Source: Nonomuraea muscovyensis
Lineage (GTDB): Bacteria > Actinomycetota > Actinomycetes > Streptosporangiales > Streptosporangiaceae
DNA: 64,000 bases
Reading direction: 5' to 3'
Assembly: GCF_014207745.1 (NCBI RefSeq)
Contig: NZ_JACHJB010000001.1
Location: 2,294,001-2,358,000, forward strand
The notes beneath the pieces are model-generated. The model ran no database searches and had not been told where the DNA came from. It saw only the letters and a program-made list of their open reading frames with translations. Below are positions 33,440-47,429 of the stretch, in pieces. The position numbers and the translations under genes were made by a program. How positions within the stretch are numbered: the first letter of the stretch is position 1; each line of letters starts with the position of its first letter.

Positions 33440-34846
33440 ATGGCCAAGACTGCCCCGAAGCCCGGATACCGCTGCGCCGAGTGCGGCTGGCGCACCACCA
33501 AGTGGGTGGGCAGGTGCGGCGAGTGCCAGGCGTGGGGCACCGTCGACGAGGACGGCGCCCGCGCCGGTGTGCACGTCGTCCAGGCCGGCGCCACCACCGC
33601 GCCCGCGATGCCGATCGGCCAGGTCAAGGCCGAGGTGGCCGCCGCGCGCACCACCGGCGTGGCCGAGCTCGACCGGGTGCTCGGCGGCGGCCTGGTTCCC
33701 GGCGCCGTCATCCTGCTGGCGGGCGAGCCCGGCATCGGCAAGTCCACGCTGCTGCTGGAGGCGGCAGCCCGCATGGCCGAGGGCGAGACCGTCCTCTACG
33801 TCACGGGAGAGGAGTCGGCCGCGCAGGTCCGGCTGCGCGCCGACCGCATCGGCGCGATCCGCGACCGCCTCTACCTCGCCGCCGAGACCGAGCTGTCGGC
33901 CCTGGTCACCCACGTCGACAAGGTGCAGCCCCGGCTGCTCGTCGTCGACTCGGTGCAGACCATCGGCTCCGCGCAGGCGACCGGCGTCCCCGGCGGCGTC
34001 ACCCAGGTCCGCGAGGTGGCGGCCAACCTCGTGCGCCTGGCCAAGGAGCGCAACATGGCGACGGTGCTCGTCGGCCACGTGACCAAGGAGGGCTCCATCG
34101 CCGGGCCGCGCACGCTGGAGCACCTGGTCGACGTGGTGCTCAACTTCGAGGGCGACCGCCACTCCCGGCTGCGGATGGTCCGCGCGATCAAGAACCGCTA
34201 CGGCCCCACCGACGAGGTCGGCTGCTTCGACCTGCACGAGCGCGGCATCGAGGGCATCACCGACCCGAGCGGGCTGTTCGTCTCGCGGCGCAGCAGCCCG
34301 GTCCCCGGCACGTGCGTGACGGTGACCGTCGAGGGCACCCGTCCGCTGCCCGCCGAGGTGCAGGCGCTGGTCGCCCGCACCGAGGCGCAGCAGCCCAGGC
34401 GCACCTCCTCCGGGCTCGACACCTACCGGGTGCAGATGATCCTCGCCGTCCTGGAGCGCCGGCTCAACGCCAAGCTCGGCGGCTGCGACGTGTTCACCGC
34501 GACCGTGGGCGGCATCAAGCTCGCCGACCCGGCCGTCGACCTCTCGGTCATGCTGGCGGTGGCCAGCGCCGCCGGCGACAAGCCGCTCCCCGCCGGGCTG
34601 GTCGCGCTCGGCGAGGTGGGCCTGGCGGGCGAGCTGCGACCGGTCAAGGACGTCCGCCGGCGGCTGAGCGAGGCCGCGCGGCTCGGCTTCCGCCGCGCGC
34701 TGGTGCCCGCGGGCTCCCTCGACGAGGGTGGTCGCAAGCGGGGCGGGCAGCGTTCGCTCGTGCCCGTCGGGCCGGTCTCGTTCGCCCCGGGATTCGAGGT
34801 GGTGCAGGCGGAGAACGTCTGGGACGCTCTCACACACGTCACATAG
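33440..34846 (+). CDS. radA: DNA repair protein RadA
   Basis: A 468-residue RadA/Sms helicase-like ATPase that helps branch migration in recombination. In order: the N-terminal zinc finger ([20 protein letters not shown]), Walker [12 protein letters not shown] near residue 95, Walker [10 protein letters not shown], the RadA-specific KNRYG motif ([12 protein letters not shown]) and a C-terminal Lon-protease-like domain ([27 protein letters not shown]). The ATG at 33440 matches the usual family start. disA follows 40 bases downstream, as in many actinobacteria and firmicutes. Confidence 0.96.
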   Translation: MAKTAPKPGYRCAECGWRTTKWVGRCGECQAWGTVDEDGARAGVHVVQAGATTAPAMPIGQVKAEVAAARTTGVAELDRVLGGGLVPGAVILLAGEPGIGKSTLLLEAAARMAEGETVLYVTGEESAAQVRLRADRIGAIRDRLYLAAETELSALVTHVDKVQPRLLVVDSVQTIGSAQATGVPGGVTQVREVAANLVRLAKERNMATVLVGHVTKEGSIAGPRTLEHLVDVVLNFEGDRHSRLRMVRAIKNRYGPTDEVGCFDLHERGIEGITDPSGLFVSRRSSPVPGTCVTVTVEGTRPLPAEVQALVARTEAQQPRRTSSGLDTYRVQMILAVLERRLNAKLGGCDVFTATVGGIKLADPAVDLSVMLAVASAAGDKPLPAGLVALGEVGLAGELRPVKDVRRRLSEAARLGFRRALVPAGSLDEGGRKRGGQRSLVPVGPVSFAPGFEVVQAENVWDALTHVT

Positions 34847-34886
34847 CGCCGCTAAGCTGGGCGTGACGATTCGACACGGGGGTCTG

Positions 34887-35963
34887 GTGCCAAACGACAG
34901 GAGTCTCGACGACCGCCGTCGCAAAGCCCTGGCCGCGGTGGCCCCGGGCACGCCGCTGCGCGACGGCCTGGAGCGGATCCTGCGCGGGCAGACCGGCGGC
35001 CTGATCGTGCTCGGCTACAACAGCCTCGTCGAGCAGGTGTGCAGCGGCGGGTTCGAGCTCGACGTCGAGTTCTCGGCGACCCGGCTGCGCGAGCTGGCCA
35101 AGATGGACGGCGCGATCGTGGTGAGCGACGACCACAAGATCGTGCGCGCCGCCGTGCACCTCGTCCCCGACCCCGCCATCCCCACCGACGAGTCCGGCAC
35201 CCGCCACCGCACCGCCCAGCGCGTCGCCCGGCAGACCGGCCTGCCGATCATCGCGATCAGCAAGTCGATGCGCATCATCGCCCTCTACCTCGACGGCATC
35301 CGCTACGTCCTGGAGGAGTCGGCGGCCATCCTGTCCAAGGCCAACCAGGCCCTGGCCACCCTTGAGCGCTACAAGCACCGCCTCGACGAGGTGTCCGGCA
35401 CGCTGTCGGCGCTGGAGATCGAGGATCTGGTGACGGTGCGTGACGTCGCGGCCGTCGCCCAGCGCCTGGAGATGGTCCGGCGCATCTCCGACGAGATCAA
35501 GGGCTACGTGGTCGAGCTGGGCACCGACGGCCGGCTGCTGTCGCTCCAGCTCGACGAGTTGGTGGCGGGTGTCGACTCCGAGCGCGAGCTGGTCGTGCGC
35601 GACTACCTCCCGTCCTCCCCCGGCCGGCGCACCCGCCGCCTGTCGGACGCCATGCACGACCTCGACCGGCTCTCGGGCGCCGAGCTGCTCGACCTGTCGG
35701 TCGTCGCGCACGTCCTCGGCCACGACGACGAGATCGACGGCGCGGTCAGCCCGCGCGGCTTCCGTCTTCTGGCCAAGGTGCCCCGCCTGCCGGCCTCGGT
35801 CGTCGACCGCCTGGTCAACCACTTCGGCAGCCTGCAGAAGCTCCTGGCCGCCAGCATCGACGATCTGCAGGCGGTGGGCGGCGTCGGCGAGTCGCGCGCC
35901 CGCAGCGTCCGCGAGGGCCTGTCCCGCCTCGCCGAGTCCTCCATCCTCGAACGCTACGTCTGA
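34887..35963 (+). CDS. disA: DNA integrity scanning diadenylate cyclase DisA
   Basis: A 358-residue c-di-AMP synthase. The DAC domain (residues 10-150) has the catalytic DGA in KMDGAIVV and RHR in [15 protein letters not shown] helical linker follows, then a C-terminal helix-hairpin-helix DNA-binding domain ([24 protein letters not shown]). It monitors branched DNA and makes c-di-AMP from two ATP. The GTG at 34887 gives the standard N-terminus. It is downstream of radA, whose product is known to inhibit DisA in mycobacteria. A probable c-di-AMP riboswitch lies in this window at 56692. Confidence 0.96.
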   Translation: MPNDRSLDDRRRKALAAVAPGTPLRDGLERILRGQTGGLIVLGYNSLVEQVCSGGFELDVEFSATRLRELAKMDGAIVVSDDHKIVRAAVHLVPDPAIPTDESGTRHRTAQRVARQTGLPIIAISKSMRIIALYLDGIRYVLEESAAILSKANQALATLERYKHRLDEVSGTLSALEIEDLVTVRDVAAVAQRLEMVRRISDEIKGYVVELGTDGRLLSLQLDELVAGVDSERELVVRDYLPSSPGRRTRRLSDAMHDLDRLSGAELLDLSVVAHVLGHDDEIDGAVSPRGFRLLAKVPRLPASVVDRLVNHFGSLQKLLAASIDDLQAVGGVGESRARSVREGLSRLAESSILERYV

Positions 35964-35985
35964 CCGCCGGGCCGCTCCCGCCAGG

Positions 35986-36672
35986 TCAGCGCAGGTGGAA
36001 GACGCCCTTGTGGCTCTTGAGCTTGCCCATGCGCGCCACGGCCACGTACGTCCCCGGCAGGGCGGCGGGCCGGTCGGCGCGGCAGTCATCGGTGGAGCGG
36101 CGCCGGTCCCAGTCCAGCGACCGGACGAACGGCACCCCGCGCTGCAGCTCGCGCACCTCCGCGCCCGACCCGCTCACGCAGTCGGAGGTGGACCAGATCC
36201 GGTCCTCCCCCGAGGTGATGCGGAGCTCCATGGCCCGGGGCCCCACGTCGGCCCGGCACATCACCGGCCCGGTGTTGACCAGCGTCACCAGGAAGTTCGG
36301 CCAGGCGCCCGCCGCGTACACGTCCTGCTTGCCCTGCAGGCTCAGCACCAGGTCGGCCTCCTCGCACGGCTCACCCGGCCGTCTCTGCTTGGCGGCGGGG
36401 GCGGTGGTCTTGGGGGCGGGGTTCGGCGTGGGCGTCGGGCTCGCCGTGCCGAGGGCGAGGGTGCGCAGTCCCGCGAGGAGGGGATCCGCGGCCGGGGAGG
36501 CGCTCGCCGAGGAGTCGGCGCTGGAGGAGCGCTGCGGCCCGTCGCCACCGCTGGAGCAGGCCCATGCCACGACGGCCACGACCACCAGCACGGCGATGAG
36601 CACGCTCATGCGCCGCCGCCAGTAGACGTCGCCGCCCCCGTCGCCGCCGTCACGCATCGTATCCGGATCCAT
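35986..36672 (-). CDS. Membrane-anchored extracytoplasmic protein of unknown function
   Basis: A 228-residue protein with one N-terminal membrane helix (residues 22-40, SVLIAVLVVVAVVAWACSS), a Ser/Ala/Pro/Thr linker (40-95) and an exported domain (100-228) with four cysteines (GEPCEEAD, VMCRADVG, TSDCVSG, TDDCRAD) that could pair. NTGPVMCRADVGPRAMELRITSG resembles extracellular beta-sandwich domains of actinobacteria, but I cannot assign a family. A lipobox is not clear. It is convergent with disA and divergent from mutY. Confidence 0.75.
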   Translation of the reverse strand: MDPDTMRDGGDGGGDVYWRRRMSVLIAVLVVVAVVAWACSSGGDGPQRSSSADSSASASPAADPLLAGLRTLALGTASPTPTPNPAPKTTAPAAKQRRPGEPCEEADLVLSLQGKQDVYAAGAWPNFLVTLVNTGPVMCRADVGPRAMELRITSGEDRIWSTSDCVSGSGAEVRELQRGVPFVRSLDWDRRRSTDDCRADRPAALPGTYVAVARMGKLKSHKGVFHLR

Positions 36673-36751
36673 ACGCACAGCATGCTGACGGAGTGGCTGC
36701 TTGACGCGGACGACACGCCGTCCCTTGCCATCTCGCAATACGCTGGGGCGC

Positions 36752-37627
36752 GTGGTTGAGCCGAACCTCCTACACGTCCCCGTTCTGGAGTGGTACGACG
36801 CCAACGCCCGGGATCTCCCGTGGCGTGCCGTCGACGCGACGCCGTGGGGGGTGCTGGTGAGCGAGATCATGCTCCAGCAGACCCCGGTCGTGCGGGTGCT
36901 GCCGGTGTGGCACGAGTGGATGGAACGCTGGCCCACGCCCAAGGCGCTGGCCGCCGAGCCGCCGGGCGAGGCCGTGCGCCACTGGGGCCGGCTCGGCTAC
37001 CCCCGCCGGGCGCTGCGGCTGCACGCCTGCGCCCGGGCCATCACCGAGGAGCACGCCGGCGAGGTGCCGTCCGACCACGCGACGCTGCTGGCGCTGCCCG
37101 GCGTCGGCGAGTACACCGCCGCCGCGGTGGCCAGCTTCGCGTACGGCGGGCGGCACGCGGTGCTCGACACGAACGTGCGCAGGGTCTTCGCCCGCGCCGT
37201 TGGGGCCGAGGAGTACCCTCCGCAGGCCACGTCGGCGGCCGAGCGGCGGCTGGCGGAGGCACTGCTGCCCGAGTTGGGGGCGGCCCGCTGGGGGGTGGCG
37301 GTCATGGAGCTGGGCGCCCTGGTGTGCACGGCCCGCTCCCCCCGCTGCGCCGACTGCCCAATCGCGCACGTGTGCGCGTGGCGGCTGGCCGGCAAGCCGC
37401 CGCACGCGGGCCCGGCGCGCAAGGGCCAGACCTACGCGGGCACCGACCGGCAGTGTCGTGGCAGGCTGCTCGCCGTGCTGCGCGCGGCGCACGGCCCGGT
37501 GCCGAAGGAGGCGCTGGACGTGGTGTGGGACGACGCCGTGCAACGCGAGCGCGCCCTCGACGGCCTGGTCGCCGACGGGCTGGCGGAACACCTTCCCGAC
37601 GGGACCTTCCGGCTCCCCCACGGTTAA
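36752..37627 (+). CDS. mutY: A/G-specific adenine glycosylase MutY
   Basis: A 291-residue DNA glycosylase that removes adenine opposite 8-oxoguanine. The helix-hairpin-helix and catalytic Asp are in [29 protein letters not shown], and the [4Fe-4S] loop [17 protein letters not shown] has the C-x6-C-x2-C-x5-C spacing. [16 protein letters not shown] is the family signature. It lacks a long C-terminal NUDIX-like domain, as is common for actinobacterial MutY. The GTG at 36752 is used; no strong ribosome binding site is seen. Confidence 0.94.
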   Translation: MVEPNLLHVPVLEWYDANARDLPWRAVDATPWGVLVSEIMLQQTPVVRVLPVWHEWMERWPTPKALAAEPPGEAVRHWGRLGYPRRALRLHACARAITEEHAGEVPSDHATLLALPGVGEYTAAAVASFAYGGRHAVLDTNVRRVFARAVGAEEYPPQATSAAERRLAEALLPELGAARWGVAVMELGALVCTARSPRCADCPIAHVCAWRLAGKPPHAGPARKGQTYAGTDRQCRGRLLAVLRAAHGPVPKEALDVVWDDAVQRERALDGLVADGLAEHLPDGTFRLPHG

Positions 37628-37824
37628 CAGAGGCCTCTATTCGTAAGAGGAATAGCACTCCCCCGAATAAAGGGCCAAACACGCCAAACTTCGCGAAACG
37701 CCCACCCGGCGGCCGGTAGAGTCGCCGAGGCGGGCCGCTTCTCGTCTGCCCGCTATGCCCCTTTTGACGATAATGAGGCGCTGGTATGCGCCCTGGCATG
37801 CCTTTGACTGGAGTGAGGGTGGAC

Positions 37825-42111
<4,287 letters not shown>

Positions 42112-42167
42112 CGCCTGGCGCTCTCTCCCCCGCCCGGCAAGTCATCCCCCCGCCCGAGGAGTCACAC

Positions 42168-44525
42168 GTGCACGAGCCCGAACAACGCGCCGAACGGGGC
42201 ACCGGTCTCGGGCGGCTGGCCGCCACCGTGGAGCGGCTGCGCCAAGAGGTGCGCGAGGCGCACGCCGCCGCCGACGGCCGTGCCCTGATCGAGCTGGCCA
42301 AGGGCATCCTGGTCGAGAGGCTGCGCTGCAACCCCGCCGAGGCGGCCCGCCAGCTCTCCGCGCTCGCCGAGCGGACCCAGCTCTCGCAGCTGGAGCTGGC
42401 CGCCGACATCGTCAACCAGGCGGCCCAGGACCGCCTGACCGAGCTCGCCGGCCAGTTCGTGGTCTCCGCCGTCGAGCAGGGCGCGCCAGTGAGCCTCCAG
42501 GCCGAGGAGGGCGACGCCTCCCTCGCCGTCCGGCTGCGCACCGCCGAGAGCGGCATCTTGGCCGCGCGCGACACCCAGGCGGTCAGCGAGTCGCTGCTCC
42601 AGCACGCGCTGGCCCCGCTGGGCGCGTCCGTGGTCGCCGTGTGGGCCGCGGGCACGGACGGGTCGCTCACCCTGGCCGGCTCGGCCGGGTTCGCCTCGGA
42701 GCAGGCGATGCGCTGGCGGTACGTGCCGCCTGGGGTGGCCACGCCGGCCCGCCAGGCCCTGGTGGACCGGCGCACGGTGTGGTTCGGCGACCTGTCGGAG
42801 GTGGGCCTGCCGTCGATCGGCCACCAGCCGGGCGAGAAGTCCGGCCGGGTCGCGGTGCCCGCCGGCAACGGCGGCCGCATCCTGGGCGTCCTGGAGATCG
42901 GCTGGCCCCATCGCCTCTCGCCGCAGCCGCCGGCGATCCGGCGACAGGTGGAGGCCCTGGCGGAGCTGGTGGCCCACACGCTGGACTCGCATCCGGTGAC
43001 AGCGCCGCAACGGCCCGACACCGAGCTGGTTGACCTGGCCAACGGCCTGCACGATCCCGCGCTCATCCTGCGCCCGCACCTGACCGCCGAGGGCCGGCTG
43101 ACCGACTTCCGCATCCAGCACACCAACGCCAACTTCGTGGACTTCGCCGGCCGCTCCCGCAGCGCCGTCAACGGCGCGCTGATGCTGGAGGCGTATCCGA
43201 TGGCCGCCGGCGAGGGCGGGCTGTACGAGAAGATCGAGCACGTCCACGCCACCGGCGAGCCGTTCCGGGCCGAGCGGATGCCGCTGACGGCGCTGATCGA
43301 CCAGGTGCCGCTGACCGCCATCGCCGACGTCAGCATCAGCCGGCACGGCGAGAGCGTGCTGCTGATCTGGCGTGTCCTGGACGAGGCCGCCCGGGTGGCC
43401 GGGCTGCTCCAGCACGCCCAGCGGCTGGGCCGCATCGGCGGCTTCGAGGAGAACCTCGCCACGGGCGAGATCACCTGGAACGCCCAGCTCTACACCCTGC
43501 TGGGCCTGCCGCCCACCGCCAGCCCCATCCCCTTGCAGTTGCTGCCGCAGCACGCCCACACGGACGACGCCGTGGCCATCGGCCGCTTCCTGCGCACGCT
43601 GCTGCACCACCACCTGCCGGCGTCCACGGCCTTCCGGCTGCAGCGCTCGGACGGGGTCTCGCGGCACATCCGCGTGGTCGCCGAGCCGGTGCTGGACGCC
43701 CACGGCGACCTGCTCAGCGTCCGGGGGGCGTACCAGGACATCTCCGCACAGCACTGGACGGAGGTGGCGCTGGCCGCCACCCGCGACCAGCTCGCCCACT
43801 CCGAGCAGCAGGCCGCCGAGCGCAACCGTCTCGCCCTGCAGCTCCAGCAGGCCATCATGCCGCCCACGCACGGCCCGATCGAGGCGTTCGACCTGAAGAT
43901 CGCCGTACGCTACCGGCCGGCCGAGGAGGAGCACCTGGTCGGCGGCGACTGGTACGACTGCGTGATCCTGCCGTCCAAGAAGGTGCTGCTGTCGGTCGGC
44001 GACGTGGCCGGCCACGGCATCGACGCGGCCACCGGCATGGTCATCCTGCGCAACGCGCTGCGCGGCCTGGCCACCACCGGGGCCGGTCCGGCCCAGTTGC
44101 TGACCTGGCTCAACCTCGTCGCCCACCACCTGACCGAGCAGGTCACCGCCACGGCCATCTGCGCCCTGTTCGACCCCGAGACGCGGACGCTGCGCTGGGC
44201 CAGGGCCGGCCACTTCCCGCCGATCATGGTCCGCCGGGACGAGGCGACGGAGCTGCCGTTGATCGAGGGCGTCCTGCTCGGCGCGCTCGCCGAGGCGCAC
44301 TTCGAGGAGGGCAGCCTCCGCCTGGAGAAGGAGGACGTCCTGCTCATGTACACCGACGGGTTGATCGAGCGCAAGGACCGCAGTCTGGAGCACTCGCAGC
44401 GACAGCTCCTGAGCGTGGCCACGGCGGCCGTGCCGTCGCTGGAGCAGCGGCTCGACCACCTGCTCACGTACAGCAAGTCCGACACCGACGACGACACCTG
44501 CGTCGTCGGCATCCAGCTCCGCTGA
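42168..44525 (+). CDS. ANTAR-GAF-PAS-PP2C (SpoIIE-type) signalling phosphatase
   Basis: A 785-residue cytoplasmic protein. Residues 20-80 form an ANTAR RNA-binding domain (VREAHAAADGRALIELAKGILVERLRCNPAEAARQL). A GAF domain (130-280), two PAS domains (290-400 and 410-520) and a PP2C/SpoIIE phosphatase (560-785) follow, the last with VGGDWYDCVILPSKKVLLSVGDVAGHGIDAA, LRWARAGHFPPIMV, VLLMYTDGLIERKD and DDDTCVVG, the aspartates that bind two metals. It should dephosphorylate a STAS anti-sigma antagonist and so activate a sigma factor. A combination of RNA-binding and phosphatase domains also allows antitermination control. The GTG follows GAGGAG. The kinase gene upstream may signal to it. Confidence 0.9.
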   Translation: MHEPEQRAERGTGLGRLAATVERLRQEVREAHAAADGRALIELAKGILVERLRCNPAEAARQLSALAERTQLSQLELAADIVNQAAQDRLTELAGQFVVSAVEQGAPVSLQAEEGDASLAVRLRTAESGILAARDTQAVSESLLQHALAPLGASVVAVWAAGTDGSLTLAGSAGFASEQAMRWRYVPPGVATPARQALVDRRTVWFGDLSEVGLPSIGHQPGEKSGRVAVPAGNGGRILGVLEIGWPHRLSPQPPAIRRQVEALAELVAHTLDSHPVTAPQRPDTELVDLANGLHDPALILRPHLTAEGRLTDFRIQHTNANFVDFAGRSRSAVNGALMLEAYPMAAGEGGLYEKIEHVHATGEPFRAERMPLTALIDQVPLTAIADVSISRHGESVLLIWRVLDEAARVAGLLQHAQRLGRIGGFEENLATGEITWNAQLYTLLGLPPTASPIPLQLLPQHAHTDDAVAIGRFLRTLLHHHLPASTAFRLQRSDGVSRHIRVVAEPVLDAHGDLLSVRGAYQDISAQHWTEVALAATRDQLAHSEQQAAERNRLALQLQQAIMPPTHGPIEAFDLKIAVRYRPAEEEHLVGGDWYDCVILPSKKVLLSVGDVAGHGIDAATGMVILRNALRGLATTGAGPAQLLTWLNLVAHHLTEQVTATAICALFDPETRTLRWARAGHFPPIMVRRDEATELPLIEGVLLGALAEAHFEEGSLRLEKEDVLLMYTDGLIERKDRSLEHSQRQLLSVATAAVPSLEQRLDHLLTYSKSDTDDDTCVVGIQLR

Positions 44526-44549
44526 CCCCCGCGCCGCCTCAGGCACGCG

Positions 44550-44930
44550 TCAGGCGATCCACGGCGGCACGCCGTAGTCGCCGTCGCCCTCGGCGGCCAG
44601 CGCCCTGGCCCCGGCGGGCGCGGTGACGACCGCGGCGTACCCCTCGTCCGGGTCCGCCAGGACGCGCCGGACGGTCCTCGGCGGCATCACCACGGTGTCA
44701 CCGGCGGCGACCTGGTACGTCTGCCCGCCCAGCTCGACCGTGGCCGCCCCGGTCAGCCAGGTCCACACCTGCTCGCCGTCGAAGTCGTGCAACGGCCCCT
44801 CGGCTCCCGGCTTGGCGTCCACCCGCCACAGCGACCGGGAGGCGCCGCCCTGGCTGGGCGAGGCGAACGTGGTCATCACCCCGTTCGCCGTCTCCGACCT
44901 GCGCGCGTCCGTGCCACGAATGACAGTCAT
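44550..44930 (-). CDS. Cupin-domain protein
   Basis: A 126-residue single cupin (residues 35-110): GEQVWTWLTGAATVELGGQTYQVAAGDTVVMPPRTVRRV has both cupin motifs, but the metal-binding HxH of motif 1 is not present in its usual form (only PLHDFDGEQ), so metal binding is uncertain. Function unknown; small cupins next to MarR regulators often act on small metabolites or stress compounds. The ATG follows GGGAG. It is divergent from a marR gene over a shared palindrome. Confidence 0.83.
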   Translation of the reverse strand: MTVIRGTDARRSETANGVMTTFASPSQGGASRSLWRVDAKPGAEGPLHDFDGEQVWTWLTGAATVELGGQTYQVAAGDTVVMPPRTVRRVLADPDEGYAAVVTAPAGARALAAEGDGDYGVPPWIA

Positions 44931-44946
44931 CTGCTGCTCCCGCTAC

Positions 44947-44990
44947 GATAGACAATAACGTTGTCCATATAGTTAACCAGGTTGTCTATC
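44947..44990. promoter_or_regulatory. MarR operator between cupin and marR
   Basis: Arms GATAGACAA (44947-44955) and TTGTCTATC (44982-44990) form a perfect 9-base inverted repeat with a 26-base AT-rich centre. A third TTGTC lies inside at 44961-44965 and a TATAGT -10 candidate for marR at 44968-44973. The right arm ends one base before the marR ATG. Half-sites match the TTGTC of the other MarR site at 6189. Confidence 0.65.
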
Positions 44991-45458
44991 ATGTCAAGTG
45001 ACCCCCCGGGCTTCGAGCTACCGCTCCGGCTCCTCATGGGCTTCCGGGTGCTCATCGACGAGCTGCACGCCGAGCTCGCCCGCCAGGGCCATCCCGAGCT
45101 GCGGCCCATGCACGGCTTCGTCATGCAGGCCGTCGGCCACGGCACCACCGCGGTGGAGCTCGGCCGCACGCTGGGCGTCTCCAAGCAGGCGGCCGGCAAG
45201 ACCATCGAGACCCTCGAACGGGCCGGCTACGTCGAACGCGCCGTGGACCCGGCCGATACCCGGCGCAAGCTCGTCCGGCTGACCCCGCGCGGCATCGACG
45301 CACTCGGCCGGTCGGCCCGCATCTTCGACACGCTCCGCCGCCGCTGGGCCGACGAACTGGGCGAGGACCGCCTCCGGGCACTGGAGGCCGACCTGCGCAA
45401 GGTCACGCCGGCCGACCTCTTCCGCCTCGACACACCCGGCTGGTTCGGCACGCTCTGA
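44991..45458 (+). CDS. MarR-family transcriptional regulator
   Basis: A 155-residue MarR protein. The helix-turn-helix is TTAVELGRTLGVSKQAAGKTIETLERAGYVERAVDPADTRRKLVRLTPRG, a textbook MarR recognition helix and wing with DTRRK. The ATG at 44991 directly follows the operator palindrome and has no ribosome binding site, so translation is probably leaderless or nearly so. Divergent from the cupin gene and most likely its repressor. Confidence 0.9.
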   Translation: MSSDPPGFELPLRLLMGFRVLIDELHAELARQGHPELRPMHGFVMQAVGHGTTAVELGRTLGVSKQAAGKTIETLERAGYVERAVDPADTRRKLVRLTPRGIDALGRSARIFDTLRRRWADELGEDRLRALEADLRKVTPADLFRLDTPGWFGTL

Positions 45459-45463
45459 CGGTG

Positions 45464-46402
45464 TCAGGCGGCGAGCTGGAGGCCCAGGCCGGTGAGGTTG
45501 GTACGGGCCCAGTCGAGCTCCTGTGCCAGCACCGACACCAGGGCCCCCGGCCCCTTGGCCCGCCCCGGCACGACGAGGTTGTGCGTCTCGACCTCGATGT
45601 GGGCGTTGCCGCTCACCGCCCCCGACAGCATGGCCGTGAGCGTGTCGTGCAGCACGGCGCCCGTGCTGGACCTCTCGCCGATGTGGTTGTGCACGTGGCC
45701 CAGCTTGACCACCGGCGCCCCGGCGGCGGCCAGCCCGCGCAGGGCTTCCCCCGCCTCCTCGGAGCCGCACGCGAGGTGGCAGGCGTCGAGGCAGACGCCC
45801 AGGTGCTCGGAGTCGATCCCGCAGACCCGCTCCAGCGCCTGCTCCGTGGTCTCCAGGACGCATCCCGGCCACGGCTCGAACCCGACCCGGATCGTCTTGC
45901 CGGTCACGCTGTAGATGCCGCGCAGCTCGCGCGCCAGGCGCTCCAGCCGGCGGGTGGCGATCGCGTGCAGGTCGGCCGGCCAGTCGCGCCGCCAGCCGAT
46001 GGGGATCGTGGAGATGCTGCCGAACCGCACGTCCTCCGGCAGCAGGAACGCCAGGATCTTGGCCAGCGCCATCGTGTAACGGTAGCGCTCGGGCTTGGCC
46101 CAGTCGGGTCCCGGCACCTCCTGGTTGCGGCCGCCGGTGCCGTTGAGGCTGACGACCTCCAGGCCGCGCTCCTCCAGTGAGCGGCGCAGCCGTACGAGCT
46201 CGATCCGGTCGGCCGTGAGATGGTCGGCCACGGTCGGCGACAGCCACAGACCGATGCCCATCCGCTCCACCCCGAGCCGCTTGCGCACCGGCACCGCGTA
46301 GCGGGTCAGGTGCGCGATCAGGTTCTCCAGGTCCTCGGCAGGGTGAACACCCGCGTTGTAGGCGAGGTGAACGAGCGTTCCGTCGTCGTGACGCAGGCGC
46401 AT
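45464..46402 (-). CDS. eboE: EboE-like metabolite-traffic TIM-barrel protein
   Basis: A 312-residue xylose-isomerase-like barrel. The start MRLRHDDGTLVHLAYNAGVHPAEDLENLIAHLTRYAVPVRKRLGVERMGIGLWL closely fits EboE as I recall it, and the body carries RVGFEPWPGCVLETTEQALE, LGVCLDACHLACGSE, KLGHVHNHIGE and IEVETHNLV. EboE belongs to the eboABCDEF cluster that is linked to moving biosynthetic precursors across the cytoplasmic membrane. No other ebo gene (including the UbiA-like eboC) is in the window, so this is an orphan or part of a split set. It is convergent with marR, five bases apart. Confidence 0.72.
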   Translation of the reverse strand: MRLRHDDGTLVHLAYNAGVHPAEDLENLIAHLTRYAVPVRKRLGVERMGIGLWLSPTVADHLTADRIELVRLRRSLEERGLEVVSLNGTGGRNQEVPGPDWAKPERYRYTMALAKILAFLLPEDVRFGSISTIPIGWRRDWPADLHAIATRRLERLARELRGIYSVTGKTIRVGFEPWPGCVLETTEQALERVCGIDSEHLGVCLDACHLACGSEEAGEALRGLAAAGAPVVKLGHVHNHIGERSSTGAVLHDTLTAMLSGAVSGNAHIEVETHNLVVPGRAKGPGALVSVLAQELDWARTNLTGLGLQLAA

Positions 46403-46694
46403 CGGTTTCCTCCACGGCTTGAGCTTGTCGCGTCCCAGCGCCCGTCTCGGGGGTCGCGCGGGACCTGTCGAGCTTGCCCGATCGGGGCGAAGCAGCGCGT
46501 CCGCCCTGGGTTGACTGCCGCGTACTCCCCAGGGAGCAGCCTCACCCTAGGTAAATGACCTTGTGGCTTACTTGGGGCAGACTTGGCAGCGCTCTACGCA
46601 GTGTAGTACTACCCGGCGTCGCAAATCACCTTCCCGTCCAACGATTCGGCAACGCCGCCCCTCTCCGTGACCGGCCGGACACCGGGAGGGCCGA

Positions 46695-47327
46695 TCATGA
46701 TCGCGCTTCGCGGACGGCGTAATCGGCCAGGGACGCCTCCAGCAGGCCGGCGACCTGGTGAGCTGAGCGGGTCGCGGCGGCCGCGATCTCCTGGTCGCTC
46801 CGACCCGCCGCGACCAGGTCCAGAACGTGCCGGAACAGGGTCCGGTGGGCCGCGGCGAGCACGGCGGCCACGACCCTGGGCGTGAGATCGCCGGGGGCGG
46901 CCGAGGTGTCGGCGGCGAGCGCCCGGGCGAGGGCGTCCTCGCGCAGGTCGTGCAGCTCGCGCAGCCGGGAGGCGAGGGCGGGGCTGCCGGCGACCATCCG
47001 GGCGAAGCCGGGACCGGAGAAGCCGGCCCCGGGCTCGCGCCGCTCGACCGCGGCCAGGAACTCGCGACGCAGGGCGGCCAGCGCCGACTCGCCCTCCGGC
47101 CGGGCGACGACGGCGCGGGCCAGGTCGGCGGTGAAGGTCTCGTGGCAGTCGAGCGCGAGGTCCTCCTTCCGCGGGAAGTAGCCGGCGACGGTCGCCTTGG
47201 CCACCCGGGCGGCGGCCGCGATCTCGGCGACGGTCACCGCCTCGAAGCCGCGCTCCAGGAACAGCCGCGTCGCGGTGTCGGAGATCGCCTGGCGGGTCTG
47301 CCGCTTCTTCAGCTCCCGGAGTCCCAT
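46695..47327 (-). CDS. TetR-family transcriptional regulator
   Basis: A 210-residue repressor. The helix-turn-helix is TRQAISDTATRLFLERGFEAVTVAEIAAAARVAKATVAGYFPRKEDL. The C-domain is the common TetR_C helical bundle. The ATG at 47327 follows GAGG. A pair of palindromes between this gene and the divergent 42-residue gene is the probable operator. The ligand is unknown. Confidence 0.9.
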   Translation of the reverse strand: MGLRELKKRQTRQAISDTATRLFLERGFEAVTVAEIAAAARVAKATVAGYFPRKEDLALDCHETFTADLARAVVARPEGESALAALRREFLAAVERREPGAGFSGPGFARMVAGSPALASRLRELHDLREDALARALAADTSAAPGDLTPRVVAAVLAAAHRTLFRHVLDLVAAGRSDQEIAAAATRSAHQVAGLLEASLADYAVREARS

Positions 47328-47349
47328 CGTCACAATCCTCACGATTTCA

Positions 47350-47398
47350 TAGGTCGAACCTAAAATCACTCTTGACATGTTCTTAGGTTGATCCTAAG
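47350..47398. promoter_or_regulatory. Paired TetR operators
   Basis: TAGGT-cga-ACCTA (47350-47362) and CTTAGG-ttgat-CCTAAG (47382-47398), both built on an AGGT core, about 32 bases apart centre to centre. They lie between the tetR start and the 42-residue gene and can control both. Confidence 0.65.
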
Positions 47399-47429
47399 TT
47401 TAGGGAGCACTGCAAGCGAGAGGAACCCC

